A stretch of DNA of 64,000 nt from Turnera subulata (GCA_028386065.3 JAKUCV010002551.1:129594-193593), one strand, 5' to 3'. Positions 35,089-47,459 are shown, counted from the first letter of the stretch. Notes: a model not told the origin generated them from the letters alone. Program-made: numbers and translations.

Positions 35089-35590
35089 ATAATGACCAAA
35101 CGGTCGCGTGTTCGAATCCCCACGCCTCCCTCCTTGTTGAATTAAAAAGCACAAGATATGGACGGGCGCTAATCATTCCCCATGCACTTTTAGCCTACTT
35201 TGTTATGTAATAATCTGCACTAATGAAATAATAAATCTTATGTTTTAGGCAAAAGAGAAAAAGAAAAAAAAAAAAAGAAGAAGAACAGAACTTTGCTATA
35301 TTTTGGTGGATTATTTTTGTTTTTGTTTTTTCGTTGCCCTTCTGGCATGGGTGCTTTGCCCACTATCATTAGAAGGGTTTAATGTCATATGCGATTTGAA
35401 ATTTTGAGAATGTATATTAAAAAAAATAACGAAGCGAAGAATAAAAAAGATAGACTTACTGACTCTTTGCAAATAATAAACATTGTACAAAAGAAAATTA
35501 GAAAGAAGTGAAATATATGGCTTGGTGTCTGGGCAGAATGAGGAGTAAAAAATGAAAATTTATTACAGTCTGTTAAAAATGGAAATGTAG

Positions 35591-35729
35591 GCCAAAGCTA
35601 CCTGTAGCTGGGAGACATCTCCCGGCTGGGTTCCAAGAGGTCATTGGTTCGATCTCAGTGGAAGGGATCGATTCCAGAGTAGTGTGGGGATTTGAGGTTG
35701 TGGGTATTTATGTAATTTTGTTGTACCAA
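35591..35729 (+). mobile_element. tRNA-derived SINE
   Basis: About 139 bp with a B-box-like ggttcgatctc at 35647 and the ending ttgtacc plus A-run. It is flanked by a long direct repeat aaaaatggaaatgtag (35575-35590 and 35730-35745), typical of SINE insertion. Confidence 0.75.
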
Positions 35730-36785
35730 AAAAATGGAAATGTAGAAACTTTGTGGTGAAGCCACATGTCAAATGCTGACACATTCACTCACTCTTTGCA
35801 TTATCGTTGTGTACTAGCATTTCCTTCGATTGCGTTTTAAAAGGCTCATAAATTGGATCTCATGTGGGATTGTGGATAGTTTTCAGGATTTGATGTTAAA
35901 AAAAAAAAAAAAGCAAACAGCTGGACAAGAAAAGGGGAAAAAATGTTGAAATCTATACTTGAAGTTTGGGCAGAAGGCATGGAATGGAGACAAAAACTAG
36001 GGGGTGCCTGATATTTCTATAATGGCGATTGACCATTTCTTTCATGTTATATACAGTATGACATATTAGATTAAGGTTATTTAAGCTGTTTATCAAGCTT
36101 TTTCTTTTATTGTTTATAATGTTAGTTTACTAACAGATTGACTGTTGAATTCAAAATAAAAGCCAAAGTATACGTGTAAGAATAGTATAAACAGCAGTAG
36201 ACAGAAGTAAGAGGATGAAATTTATAATAAACTCTTAAAAGTAAAGATCGTCAAAACTTTCTTTCTTTCCTATGTTGAATGTGTGATCATGCTGCTGGAA
36301 TTGCAGCAGCATCAAACTTTTGGCGCCATCACTTGTAGTTTCTAGAACCATTTGGATATGCAAGTGGTTTGTTTACATTATTGTATTGTTGGTTTAATAT
36401 GTTATCTGATCATTTTTGGGAGGCTTCATGTTCAGCAAACCAAGAAGATCAATTTAGTGGATTATGGGTCTCCTGCTGCACTTGTTGTATGAGTTAGGAA
36501 TCTGCTGCTGCAAGTTGCTGCAACAAGTTGCCACCCTTTGGCCTATAAATATGTAGCTTTGTAATCAGGTTTAATTAAGTGAAATGCAATAATCAACTTT
36601 TTGTTTTCACTTCATTGTTACTCTGAGATGTTCAGAGTGTTTAAAAAAACAAAAGATTGTGAGAGGTTTGTGTGAAAATTAATGAAACAGTAACCTTCAA
36701 AGTCAACTTGCTGTTTCTGCAGATTTCTGGAAATTTTTCAGACTTTCAAAACATCGATGTTCTAAATGACAACATCGATGTTCTC

Positions 36786-37589
36786 ATGTGCTTTGGCTTT
36801 AAATTCCAGATTTTCAGAAAAAACCAACAAAAATTTGTTTCTGGGTTACACCAGGGAGGTTTAAAACCAACAATTGGTAGCGGAGCAGGTTCTTTCTTTA
36901 CGGGTCCTGTCTTTGATTTGTTGGAAACCAAGAAGATTGTTTCTGATTGGGAGATCATTGAAGGGTTGAGGGAAGTTCTTCAATGTTCTGACCTCGATAC
37001 AATGACGACAAACAGGCTGTGCCAGAAGTTAGAAGAAGAGTTCGGCTTAGATTTGTCGAACAGAAAATTGTTTATAAAAAATCAAGTGATTCTGTTCCTT
37101 GAAAGTAATGAGCTTGGGACAATGAAAATGAAGAAATTGAGGAGAAAGATTGAGGTAACAAATACATATGATTTGAATTTGAATGATGAAAGTGATGAAT
37201 TCATTAGTAAGCATTCTGAAATTGATGAATATTTTGATGATGATGTTGTGGTTGATAAGATTTTTACAGATTATAGTCTTGAAAATGCTACTGAATCTGT
37301 GAAAAGTAGAGATTTTGAATTTGTTGTTTGTGAGAATTTGTGTTTGGAGTTTAAAGATTTCTCCAATTGCAAATCAATTAAGGTTGAGAGTAAAAATGAT
37401 TGTTTAGGTATAGAACTACCTGTAACAATTAATGTTGTTGAGATTGATTGTGAAGATAATGAGTCTGCTGAGTGTGGAATTCTGAAAACGATAGGAAATG
37501 GAAGAAACCAGAAAATTGAAGTGAGGAAAAAGGTTGACATATATAGTGAGGAGAAGTCACTAGAGTTTTATAAGTTGTTTGATGCTTAA
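36786..37589 (+). CDS. DEK C-terminal-like domain ORF inside the LTR element
   Basis: The frame is open from before 36672, but the first in-frame ATG is 36786, still inside the LTR; this gives 267 codons. Positions 36948-37106 read WEIIEGLREVLQCSDLDTM then NRLCQKLEEEFGLDLSNRK and FIKNQVILFL, the pattern of the DEK C-terminal helical domain found in chromatin proteins (DEK and SWIB-linked types), which binds DNA or histones. A weaker second unit follows (NELGTMKMKKLRRKIEVTN). The rest is acidic (ESDEFISKHSEIDEYFDDDV) with no domain I know. The frame crosses the PBS, so translation would have to begin in LTR RNA. It has no stops over about 300 codons, so decay is recent or absent. Whether it is expressed is unknown. 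Confidence 0.65.
   Translation: MCFGFKFQIFRKNQQKFVSGLHQGGLKPTIGSGAGSFFTGPVFDLLETKKIVSDWEIIEGLREVLQCSDLDTMTTNRLCQKLEEEFGLDLSNRKLFIKNQVILFLESNELGTMKMKKLRRKIEVTNTYDLNLNDESDEFISKHSEIDEYFDDDVVVDKIFTDYSLENATESVKSRDFEFVVCENLCLEFKDFSNCKSIKVESKNDCLGIELPVTINVVEIDCEDNESAECGILKTIGNGRNQKIEVRKKVDIYSEEKSLEFYKLFDA
36875..36886 (+). other. Primer-binding site of the DEK-type LTR element
   Basis: TGGTAGCGGAGC, preceded by ATT right after the LTR end CA. Confidence 0.8.
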
Positions 37590-38012
37590 ATTACCAAATA
37601 ATACAAGATAAGAAAAAGAAGATTCAAAACCTGTTGAAGTTGAAGATAAAGAGCAGCTTGCTCATGGGGGAGTGTTGATTGTGTGATCAAACTGCTGGAA
37701 TTGCAGCAGCAACAAACTTTTGGCGCCATCACTTGTAGTTTCTAGAACTATTTGAATATGCAAGTGGTTTGTTTACATTATTGTATTGTTGGTTTAATTT
37801 GTTATCTGATCATTCTTGGGAGGCTTGATGTTCAGCAAACCAAGAAAATCAGCTTAGTGGATTATGGGTCTCCTGCTACACTTGTTGTATGGGTTAGGGG
37901 TCTACTGTTGCAAGTTGCTTCAGCAAGTTGCCACCCTTTGGCCTAAATATGTAGCTTTGTAATCAGGTTTAAACGTTTTGTTTTCAACCAACAGGGAGAT
38001 TTAAAACCAACA

Positions 38013-38501
38013 TCCTTTTCGTTTCCTTTCGGGACATTGGAGTATTGGAAAAAAATAACTTTTCTTCTATATTATGGAATCGGAGAGAAACTATTCGACT
38101 TTAATGGAAAACATCTTTGCTGACACCAATATTTTAAAGAGTTTAAACAGTTTTTGACTCAAGTTATGGGATCCAAAATGTTAGAAACTGGATTAATCCA
38201 CTCTGTGAATTTTAAGAGCGGAACTACATTTTGGTTGAGATAGTCACCTAGGCATTGAATTGAATGCTCGGTGAGAAGAAAAAAAGGTTTCCATACCACC
38301 TTGGAGAGTGCAGAGGAAAAGAGGACACAACGAATAAACCAAAATGAAACATTCCATTAAACTGTTCAATTTCAACACAGTTCGAGACAGGAACCACATG
38401 GGTTTCCTTGGGAAATTAATTTCACCAGAGCACAATTCAATTCAGGAATTATTAACGAATGAAGAATCAAAAACATAGGAGAGACATCTGTTGAATCAAA
38501 T
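38013..38501. other. 3' flank of the second GDSL gene
   Basis: Non-coding. It includes a possible TRIM LTR remnant at about 38171-38255. Nothing else recognised. Confidence 0.45.
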
Positions 38502-40699
38502 TTAGGTCCTGGAGTCCAAGGCCAGAATGGTGCTTAGATTCATAGGGCTCATGTAGTCGGTGGAACCGGACAAGATCTGTCTAACAATGTAACTGTTTGC
38601 CCTCTCTGATGGATGGAATGGATCCCAGAAAGCATATTCATCCCGGTTGGGGCACAAGTTTGATGCTGGGGTGCATAGTCCAATTCCATTATAAGGTCCT
38701 TGCCCACAACATGCTACTTTTGATGTCACAAATCCTGCAACCAAGAAACCTTATCGTTAACTATGATTATAACACATAAACATATATGGATTGAAATAGA
38801 AAGGCTAAGAATAGATGTTCTGCTTCTCAAAGATGCAGTTTCCAGAAAAATATGAGAAACAAGAAACTCTAATTGGAGTGGGGTGTACCATATAGCACCT
38901 AACCCATGATTGTTTTTAGAGGGCAGCTAAAATTACCATTGGGGATGGTGAGTGATATGATGGTCCAGCATACACAGCTATCATCAAATTGATTGATGGT
39001 AATGTGTTATGCATGAAAACAACTATAGAGAGGGAGGAAGAAGACAGGTTGGGTTGACATAATAAATGCTTATTCATCATTTTTCATGTGTTAGAGGGAA
39101 GCCAATTTTACAAATCAGTCTGCAACTAATTCTGGTCATCACATAGTAACCTCATGCAACAAGTTAAGCCACACACTGCCTCCAGTGTGGCTTAAGCCAA
39201 ATCACATTGATTTTAAAGTTAAAAGTGTTGGTGGAGACAGTTCACTGAAAGAGATTTATCAACTACTACCAGATAAGATAATCAAGTTGCTGAAGGAGTA
39301 AACAGAAAAAAATAGAAAATAGAAAAGATAAGGGTAAGTGAATGCCCCCTACCATAAGCTTGTGGGTTGCTAATAAAGTCACTGTTTGAAGTCTGAGTAT
39401 TAGCAGCAATGAAGACATCAGAGCCATATTCACTGTTGAGATCACTTAGCATTTGTGTGAGCTGAGGGTTAAACAAGGAAGCAGCTCTTTGTAGCTCCTG
39501 AGAGCACCCACCATTGGTGCTCCTCTGGGCCAATTCTGCTGGGACACACCCCAGTGGACCTGTTCCTGTCACCAGAACCCTCCTTGCGCCGAGATCGTAC
39601 AGCCTCTGAACAACAAATTTCAGATGCATAACATTATCAAAATTACAACAACAATTTTGAGATGACATTTGATATAAAATTAGAAATGCACTTATGTTAG
39701 TTTTTCTTTTTGGTCACTTTGTGATAATGTGTGCACATCCTAGCTACCTGAGCAAGAAAAATTAAGCAGCCTGGAGACAGAAGATTACCATTAGAAGTTT
39801 CTTGTATTCGGAGATGAGATATTTGACATAATCCGGGAGGGAATATTGGCGAGACCTTGCAGAGAATGGAACCAAGTAGTAGTTATTGACAAAATCATTG
39901 CCACCACATGTGATAAGGACTAGTGCCCTGTTGACAAGATCCTCTGTCTGTTCTGCTCCGATAAGTGCAGCCACCCTCCGCTGATATTGTTCAAAGTAGT
40001 TTAATTGCTGGAACATTCGGATGATGTTAACCTGAAAATTATATAATTTGGTTAGATTGCAAGTGATCTTCCATTTGCCTTCTATTTCTCAGAGCCAGAG
40101 TATATTACATAGGTGGTGTACGTGCAACGAGACTAAATGTAATTCAGGATGGGAATATGAATTTGTATTTTTATGTTACATTTCACTTACAAACTGAATT
40201 CCAGTGTCATTTAGGATTCCAATGCCAGCAGAAGCAAAATTGGCACCAACTAGTAGTTTTTCCCCATCCAGCTCAGGACTCAAGTATGGCAATGTAGATT
40301 CTGCACCAAGCGCTTGACCTAAACAGATAAATGTGTCCACATATTATGTCACTATGATCAAAATGAACATAAGAAAAAGTACAATGCATGCAGCATTGTG
40401 CGTAAATTTTATCACAGAGGAACTAGCTAGTTATAGAGAAAATCAACCCAACTGATAAAATCAGGAATATTGAAGCCATTGGAGAACCGGCCGGTGGGAC
40501 GGTGCGTGGGATAATCGATGCCATAAGGGGGTGCATCCGCCCGGGCAGTGGTGGCTAGGTAGTTGTTGTTGCCATTGTCAACCAGTGAGTCTCCAAACAC
40601 AAAGAAAGCCCTGGGCGCAGCCTCTGCATGAGAAACTAGCATACCAATTGCCAAGACCAGAACCCCCAAGGAGAAAATAGTAGTTGATGTAGTAGCCAT
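38502..40699 (-). CDS. GDSL esterase/lipase, five exons, intact, inverted paralog
   Basis: Exons on the minus strand: 40699-40453, 40318-40191, 40031-39789, 39605-39353, 38734-38502. Each has exactly the length of its counterpart in the plus-strand gene (247, 128, 243, 253, 233), giving 367 residues; starting at the ATG one codon earlier (40702) would add one Met. All blocks are kept: [40 protein letters not shown]. The signal peptide differs slightly ([17 protein letters not shown]). Differences from the other copy are scattered conservative changes, and introns still share recognisable stretches, so the pair arose by a fairly recent inverted duplication. Predicted role is the same secreted esterase. 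The two genes converge, 4.3 kb apart. Confidence 0.93.
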
Positions 40700-40802
40700 C
40701 ATATCAAAAGTGAAGAAAACTTTAGATAGCAGGTATTGTATCAATGTGAATGTGCTCAACTGTGTGATCAGTGCCTTGGTTGAACATTGAAGCTAAGAGA
40801 CC

Positions 40803-40810
40803 TATTTATA
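40803..40810 (-). promoter_or_regulatory. TATA box of the second GDSL gene
   Basis: Minus strand TATAAATA, 104 bases before the ATG at 40699, in a context related to the promoter of the paralog. Confidence 0.7.
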
Positions 40811-43800
40811 TAGGTATTTTGCAACTTCTTAAGCGCCATAGAAAGATTAGTAGTAATGATAACAAGGCCCACAGTAAAGCAAAAGTAGCTAGGTCACAAC
40901 TAGACCTAAGATACATCTTCTGATAAAAGAGTTCTTGACTGGTATCCTTATGTTGCTTGGTCAGTAATTGCTTTCCCCAGAACTTTTAATCTTTAGTTGA
41001 TAATTGTTTAGGTCTTTTTTCAAAAGATGTTAACACTAATCAGCAAATTAACTAGTTTTATGCATTTCAGCTGGTTGCTCAAATCCAAACCGAATCAAGA
41101 CCAATACTACTAATCTCTTTACATCATTTTCAGTCTTTAATTAATGCACTTCACTCACAGCCACCTAAGACTAACTGCCACAATAGTGGTTGACATTTAA
41201 CACTTTAGAAAAAAAAAAAAAAAAACTCTTACTTCTCTGCAGCTGAAATTAGCACTCTCTTTGTCTTTTTATTCTTTTTTTTTTCTTTGGAAGACTGAAG
41301 TTACTACAATTCGTTGTACGTATGCACTGCATAATTTTCAAGTGAAGAAATAATTCAAATTTTTACACTTGATTCCCATCTTCTACAAATATCCTACATT
41401 ACACTTGTTTTTTCTTTTCCAGTTTTCATGTGCCTTTGTATATTAACATCTAATTCAGACCAAGTCACACTGTATATCTCTATACAAACAATGCCTATAG
41501 AACTTTTCTCTCCAAGTTATAGCCAAAAAAACTTAACTCTGATAAACTTGACATGAAATTCAGTTTTTTTTAACCACAAAAGTTGCCTTCAGCACCACCA
41601 AAACAATCTTTTTGGTACTGTATATTGTGTTGCATATAAACAATCTTCATTAGAATATAGAAGCGATTCTGATAAAAATTAAGCAAGCATAACCAATTTA
41701 ATGAACAATTTTTTTATATTAGTCGAAGGTAAGATTCAAACATAAAACGTCACCCCTCTTATGCTTTTGACATAAGAGTGTCAATGAACTACAAACTCAT
41801 TGGTAATTTTGATGGACATTTTTTTAGGGAAAATTTTGATTAACATAATTAGGCGAGAACAATAGAGTTTAAGAACCACAAGGGAGACTAATTATTCTTA
41901 TGAACTGGAGCTATATTTTGCAAAAGGGCCCTAAGCCGGTGGCATTTAATTGATACAAAGTAACACAATAAGGTAACTTCTTTGGTGCAAAACTTGTTGA
42001 CTCTTTTCTTTGTAGGTTGACGTATTCCATTATTATTGATTTTGATGGCTCATAGGGATATCATATACTACACTTTTAATGATTATCGTTCGTATGCTTC
42101 CATGGTATACACTTTTAATTTTTTGTAGGTTGACGTATTCCATTATTACGATCCAATCACTTTTTCCATCACCTGCCTTTGATTTAAGTGACCATGTGTC
42201 CCTTCCCTTCTATCTTTTGTGGAGGGAGAAGAAGAAGAGAAGAGCAAATACTTATCCGATCGAGTAATCACCCGACACACAAATATGGAGTCCCTCAAAT
42301 TTAAGTTATTTCCCAAATGAATGGGCTCGGGTTTTGGAGATTTTACTACCAAACTTTCTAATTTGTACCCATTGTGTGTACTAAGAACTTTGATTCTTTT
42401 GTCACATAATACCTAAAAGCTTTTCCAAACGAGCTTAAACAAGCTAAGCTAAGCCATAAAAAAAAAATAATAATAATAAAAAACAAGCTAAGCTGGTGAC
42501 GTCACTTGAAGAGGAACATATTCCTGTCAAAAATTAAGTCCCTTCGGTATCAATTCCATGTGTAAAATGAATTCAATTTCTTAGATTATTTCAGCCATCT
42601 ATACATATTTGTAGTTCCTCTCAAAAATTAAGTCCCTTCGGTATCAATTCCATGTGTAAAATGAATTCAATTTCTTAGATTATTTCAGCCATCTATACAT
42701 ATTTGTAGTTCTTTTTAAGAAATTTATTTTGTGTATAACAAAATATCTTAAGATATTGTCAAATCTTTTCATACATGGGATTGATACCAAACGGGTAGTA
42801 AAAAAAAAAAAAACAATCCTTTATACGTTCTGATGACATGAAATTATCAAATTAAAGCACAGAGAACTTAAGTGAGATCACATCTAAGTCCAAATCAAGG
42901 TCTAGTTGGAAAGATCAATTCTGGGTCTAGACCCAGGTCCATCTCGAAAGATCAAGAGTCTTAAGTTTTCTCAGATAGACCTCTTATGCTAGATTAGGAG
43001 GTAACTTGCTCATACCATAAGAATTTCCTCTCTCTTGCATTTTTTCTCCACGGGGAAAATTATTTTTATGACTCAGGCATCATCGGTGGTCTTTTGGGGT
43101 CACAAACCTTAGACTTTGTCATATCTTCCTCTTTGTTAATTTTGCAAGTCTATCAAACACCAGCTAAGGGATTATCATCTATATACTTAAATTTGGAATT
43201 TATCTGGAACCTCCCCATCGCTAACTTATTTGACAAATTCTCTAATTTGGCTCCTATTCCATTTCTTTTTCCAATTGGATTCTCATGTTTCAAATTTCTT
43301 TTTCTGTAACCCTCATATTTGGGTTTTATTTATAGTTTAAACTTTAGCTAAATATGCAAATGATGTATAGGTAGGTTCCCGTTACGTGTATATATGCTAT
43401 ATCTGCCCACAAGAAGTGTATATGCTATATAACTGAATTAGTCATGTCTCGATCAACTTTTCACGTTATAGATTCTATACATCTGATATGCAAGAAAGAT
43501 TAGTCTGTTCTTCTCTTTAACGAGTACTTAAGTAAAACCACATTGAGGATTGATTTAATTTACATTAACTTATAAAGGGTCCGTTGTGGGACTAAGTTCT
43601 TGTGCTTAGTTGTTACCATGTTGGCTATCGGCTCATCCTTCCTCGGCCATTTATGGACTTGGACCCTCATAGACAATGTAATCACATCACCACGGTTATT
43701 GCTTTTTGTTTTAATTCCTTTTACCCAGATCATGAGTTAGGACCTAATTTGAATTATATCGCTTGTCTCGCCAAGGGGTTTAGCAGAAGGGCTAAGCTTT

Positions 43801-44082
43801 ATTTCATTATCAGCCAAATTTAGATTAATTATAAATTCTAAAATAACTGAGAATGTCTTATAAAAGAAAGAGAAACACTGAGCCCCATGTGCAAGCACTG
43901 CTTTAGGGAGTCAATATCATAACACATTTACATTTAATTAACGTGCTCTGGTGGCTGGATTCAACCTTCATAAATCATATTTTGTACCTATTAATCATCT
44001 TCCCCAGTTGAAAAAACAAGAATTTAGTTCTCTAAAAGAAAAAAAAAAAATGTGTGCACGCCTAGCGTTCCATGGTCAATTA
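40811..44082. other. Intergenic, no gene seen
   Basis: AT-rich. It includes a second spaced repeat in which gtaggttgacgtattccattatta occurs at about 42014 and 42125, and the 94-bp tandem repeat listed separately. ORFs of 60-73 codons here have no recognisable features. Confidence 0.5.
42527..42714. repeat. Two tandem copies of a 94-bp unit
   Basis: The unit begins tcaaaaattaagtcccttcgg and ends atatttgtagttc; copies start at 42527 and 42621 and look identical over nearly their whole length, so the duplication is recent. Confidence 0.9.
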
Positions 44083-44894
44083 GGTAGTGTTTGGTACGCG
44101 GGACAGGACGGGACTGGACGGGACAAAAAAATTTGTCCCGCGTTTGGTGCAGCATGGACGGGACGCGAGCTTGGGACACGACGGGACAGGTTGGGACAGA
44201 TTTCCAAAATTTCTGTCCCCTCCAAGAGTTATGGACACGAGGGGACAGGACGGGATAAGACTTTTTTTTCCAATACTAGCCCTTCTTAATTTGTAATAAT
44301 CTTAAAGTACCCTCTAATTATATTAAATTTAAATTTATAAATAATAATAATAAGATTATTAATAATAATTAAAATTTAAATTAAGTATTATCTTAATAAT
44401 ATTAAATATACTAAATATTAATAAAAATAAAAATATTAAATATAATATTAATATTATTCAATTCTATTCACTTTACGATCATTTTTTAAGGATTAAGTTA
44501 GAATTAAAATAAATAATAATAATACTAATCAGATACTAAATATTAAAGATAATATAGTGTTCCTCAACTGAAAGCTCATCAATTTACTTTAAAAATATTA
44601 AATGTATAAAAATATTAATTTTAAAATTTTAATATCTAAATATTCAGAAATTTTTATATCTAATAATTTTAGTCACTAGGTTGTTGGTTTGTGTATTTTA
44701 TTGAAAATGATAAATAATACGTTAAAATTGTATCAGGGGCAAAATAGACATTATATAGTTTAGTCCATAGGACAACAATTTTATGTCCATAGCATACCAA
44801 ACAGCCTTTCAGGACACAGTTCAGTCCAGTTCAGTCCAATCCAGTCCAGTCCCGTCCAATCCCGTCCCATCATGTTCTGCAACCAAACGCAGCC
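44083..44894. mobile_element. PIF/Harbinger-like non-autonomous element
   Basis: 812 bp. The left end is GGTAGTGTTTGGTACG; the right end reversed is GGCTGCGTTTGGTTGC. A TTA duplication flanks it (44080-44082, 44895-44897). The ends are rich in gggacgggac-type repeats on the left and their complements (cagtcccgtcc) on the right, while the centre is an AT-rich block of about 500 bp. A 112-codon frame over the left array is not a gene. A related right-end fragment appears at about 63355-63400. Confidence 0.8.
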
Positions 44895-44897
44895 TTA

Positions 44898-47451
44898 GCT
44901 TTCATGGTCACAGCACAGACATAGAAAGCCGCATGTGATTCCATTTATTTCAGGAAAACAAAAATCTGCTGGAATCCAACGGGTCTAATTAATTTATTTT
45001 ATGACAACGATTTTGTTAATGGTGGTGACTTATAGGGGGGTCCTGCCACTTTTCCAAATTAAATTTCTCATTGCAATATCATATATATAGATGTCACACC
45101 TTAAATAGCTATAGATTAATTATGCCACAAACAAACCCTTGCTTCATTAATAGGGACTGATCATGACATACACTACAAATTAATTAGTAGAAGGGCTTTT
45201 GATGAAACCCCCCAAACACCCCCTTCCTATTGTTATTCATGTTTCGCCCTCTCATTTTCATGTTTCTCTCCCTAAAACAGAAAATGAAAGAAAAGCACCC
45301 CATTGACAAAGAACACAAATTATGCCTATTATTTACAAAAAAAAACGCCATTAATTATCTCCTCACAGTATGATGCCAAAACTGGAAGATGCTCTATCAC
45401 AGAATGTTTTGTTCCTTTTTTGGGTTTTACAAATTCAGGACCCGTCTAAGTTTCAATTATTATTTTCAATTTAATGACAAAAAAAATTAATATTTTCAAT
45501 TTGGCATGCCTTTCACCCCAACAATAAATAGAATCACTCGTACGCAAATGAAGGGCCACTATATATTAACCAAAAACGCTTCGCTAGTCTTTTTCATATC
45601 TATAAAATTAACACTTCCTTTCTCTTTATAAATATCTTAAATTTGGTACAGCTTGTTTTAGCAGAACCGCATGGAAAAGAAGCCATCTAAATGTTACCAA
45701 CTACCACTCTGTGTAACAGTTGCTTTTTTATAGATATATATATAAAAAAAAAAGAAAGAAGAAAAGAAAGATCAAGAGGAAGCAGTTGAGCTACCTTAAC
45801 CTACAAGGTTTAATTACTTTTTGAACCAGTTTTTTCAGGCGCTTAAATTCTGGGATTGCCAGGGAGATGATGAATGAAACTCATGCACCCTATATCCTAA
45901 CCCCATAAAAGGACCATATGCCTAAAATTAATGACTCGGGTACAATAATTTGTGTCGGCAAATGTTTCTAGATGTTCTCTCTCTTTTTTTTTTTTTCTAT
46001 TATGGTCCATAAATACCATATAGTATATATTATGTTGCTGCTCGTCTTTTACAAAACCAGCAGAATCCTTCCTTATGTACAGTTTTATTAATTGGTGTGC
46101 TTGATCATTTTGTTTCCTTTTGGATGATGAGACATTAAATCTTGTTCTTGGACAGGGTATATATTATGGATCAAGATGATAGTGTACCTGAAATGTAAGT
46201 CCACTCTCAGACAAATAACGATACTAATTTAGCATTAAAAAAATAACAACATGAATTGTGCATTTCCCTGCATCCAAGGTTAATTAGTGTATGAAGCTTA
46301 GTTTTGCTTTCTTCTGATCCTTGGCATTTTCAGTGATGGAAATTGGGTCGGGACAGGTAAGGTAAGCCAACTGGACCCGGCTGTAATTGATGAGATAGGT
46401 TTGATAACATCTATCCAACCGGTATATTAGGTAGGGTGTGTTATATTATACATATAAGAGAATCGTTAACATTATATGTTTTTCTTTTTTTTTTGTCAAA
46501 AAACATTATATTAGTTCTGGTCTGGCTAATTTCTTAAATTCATTTTTGAAAAAACTCGGTGTGTTGGGTTTGGACTAAATTGGATCGAAACCTTACATAA
46601 AAAACACAAACTTCAGTTGCGGATCGACCAAGAAGTATTATAAACAGTGTTATTAAACCCATTCAATGACCCGGTAAGGATAGCGGGTCACCGTAAGGGG
46701 TCAACCGCGCAGAATTGGGATCCCAAAGAAATAAAGAAGAATCGTGAAGGGAGGAGAATAGATGGAAGGGTAGCGACAAGAATGGTAGGAGAGAGAAGAT
46801 TTTATCTTTGATTTGTTGAGATAAATTCAATAAGGGGAAGCAAGGAAATGATGGATAATAGTGGCATAGTACATAGATATCTTTATTGAAGTTTCCACAA
46901 TTTAACCATGCTCCTCCAATGCAGCAGCATATGAGCTTCCTCTGGTTGGAGTTTCTATTGGTTTTTGTCTCCGGGATGTAGGAATGCCTACGTACTTCCA
47001 TATCTGACATTGTACGCAATGATGCTCTATCACAGCCTCAATATACAAAAACTCATTATAGGTTCAACTGGGCATTTCAGTATTCATTCACTTTTTAGCA
47101 ATACTTGAACAAAGGAATATGCAATGCTTTTATGGAAAGGGTTGGGCTACCAATTGGTGGCTAATTTTACTTTTCAGCTGTATATATCCTTTTGAGAGTA
47201 CCCACCTAAATATGGGCCATTTTTCGTCATGGTCTCTAGTTAGCTCTGGTCCAGTCCAGTTGTTCGGGTGCAAAATCTCTCTAGTTAGCCTCTCCTTGTG
47301 AGACTTATTGGTGCTTACTATTAGGCCTCTCAAATGTGTGCCATGCCCCTAAAAATTAAAGTGGTTGGGGCATGAAAAGTGGAGCGTAACATGAGAACTC
47401 GTAATTACGAAATTCTCGATCATTTCTTACTTCTTTTCACAATGGTCTTTA
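44898..47451. other. Intergenic, no gene seen
   Basis: AT-rich. The stretch 46330-46440 (gggtcgggacagg..ctggacccggc) and the stretch 46670-46720 hint at further decayed repeats. No coding frame with recognisable features; the 118-codon minus frame at 46663-47019 is not supported. Confidence 0.45.
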
Positions 47452-47459
47452 GGCCAAGT

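Larger units (their letters stand above)
34206..36272. other. Intergenic between GDSL gene 1 and the DEK-type LTR element
   Basis: 3' flank of the gene, a G-run (34549-34563), a TRIM remnant and a SINE (listed separately), and AT-rich filler. A segment near 34720-34770 (cctgggatcctg..tagatccgccactcc) looks like a transposon end. No gene seen. Confidence 0.5.
36273..38012 (+). mobile_element. Small LTR retroelement carrying a DEK-type gene fragment
   Basis: The 5' LTR is 36273-36872 (600 bp, TGTTGAATGTG..ACCAACA). PBS is at 36875-36886. The internal region is only 800 bp and ends in catgggggag before the 3' LTR, 37673-38012. The 3' copy is 340 bp because about 260 bp in the middle of its right half are missing. 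Near-duplications tccta (36268-36272) and tcctt (38013-38017) flank it. The ATT-PBS spacing and GGGGGAGTGTTG junction are Copia-like. There is no gag or pol; the only frame is the DEK-type ORF. The 5' LTR has a TATA-like tataaatat at 36544. Confidence 0.85.

Noticed and set aside
35090..35130. tRNA-like B box (gtgttcgaatcccc) suggesting a tRNA or SINE
   Set aside because: The segment follows a short LTR and a primer-binding site, so a TRIM internal region explains it better; no cloverleaf could be drawn.
44087..44296. Gly/Asp-rich ORFs over the GGGACGGGAC array
   Set aside because: The frames simply translate the repeat array of the PIF-like element.
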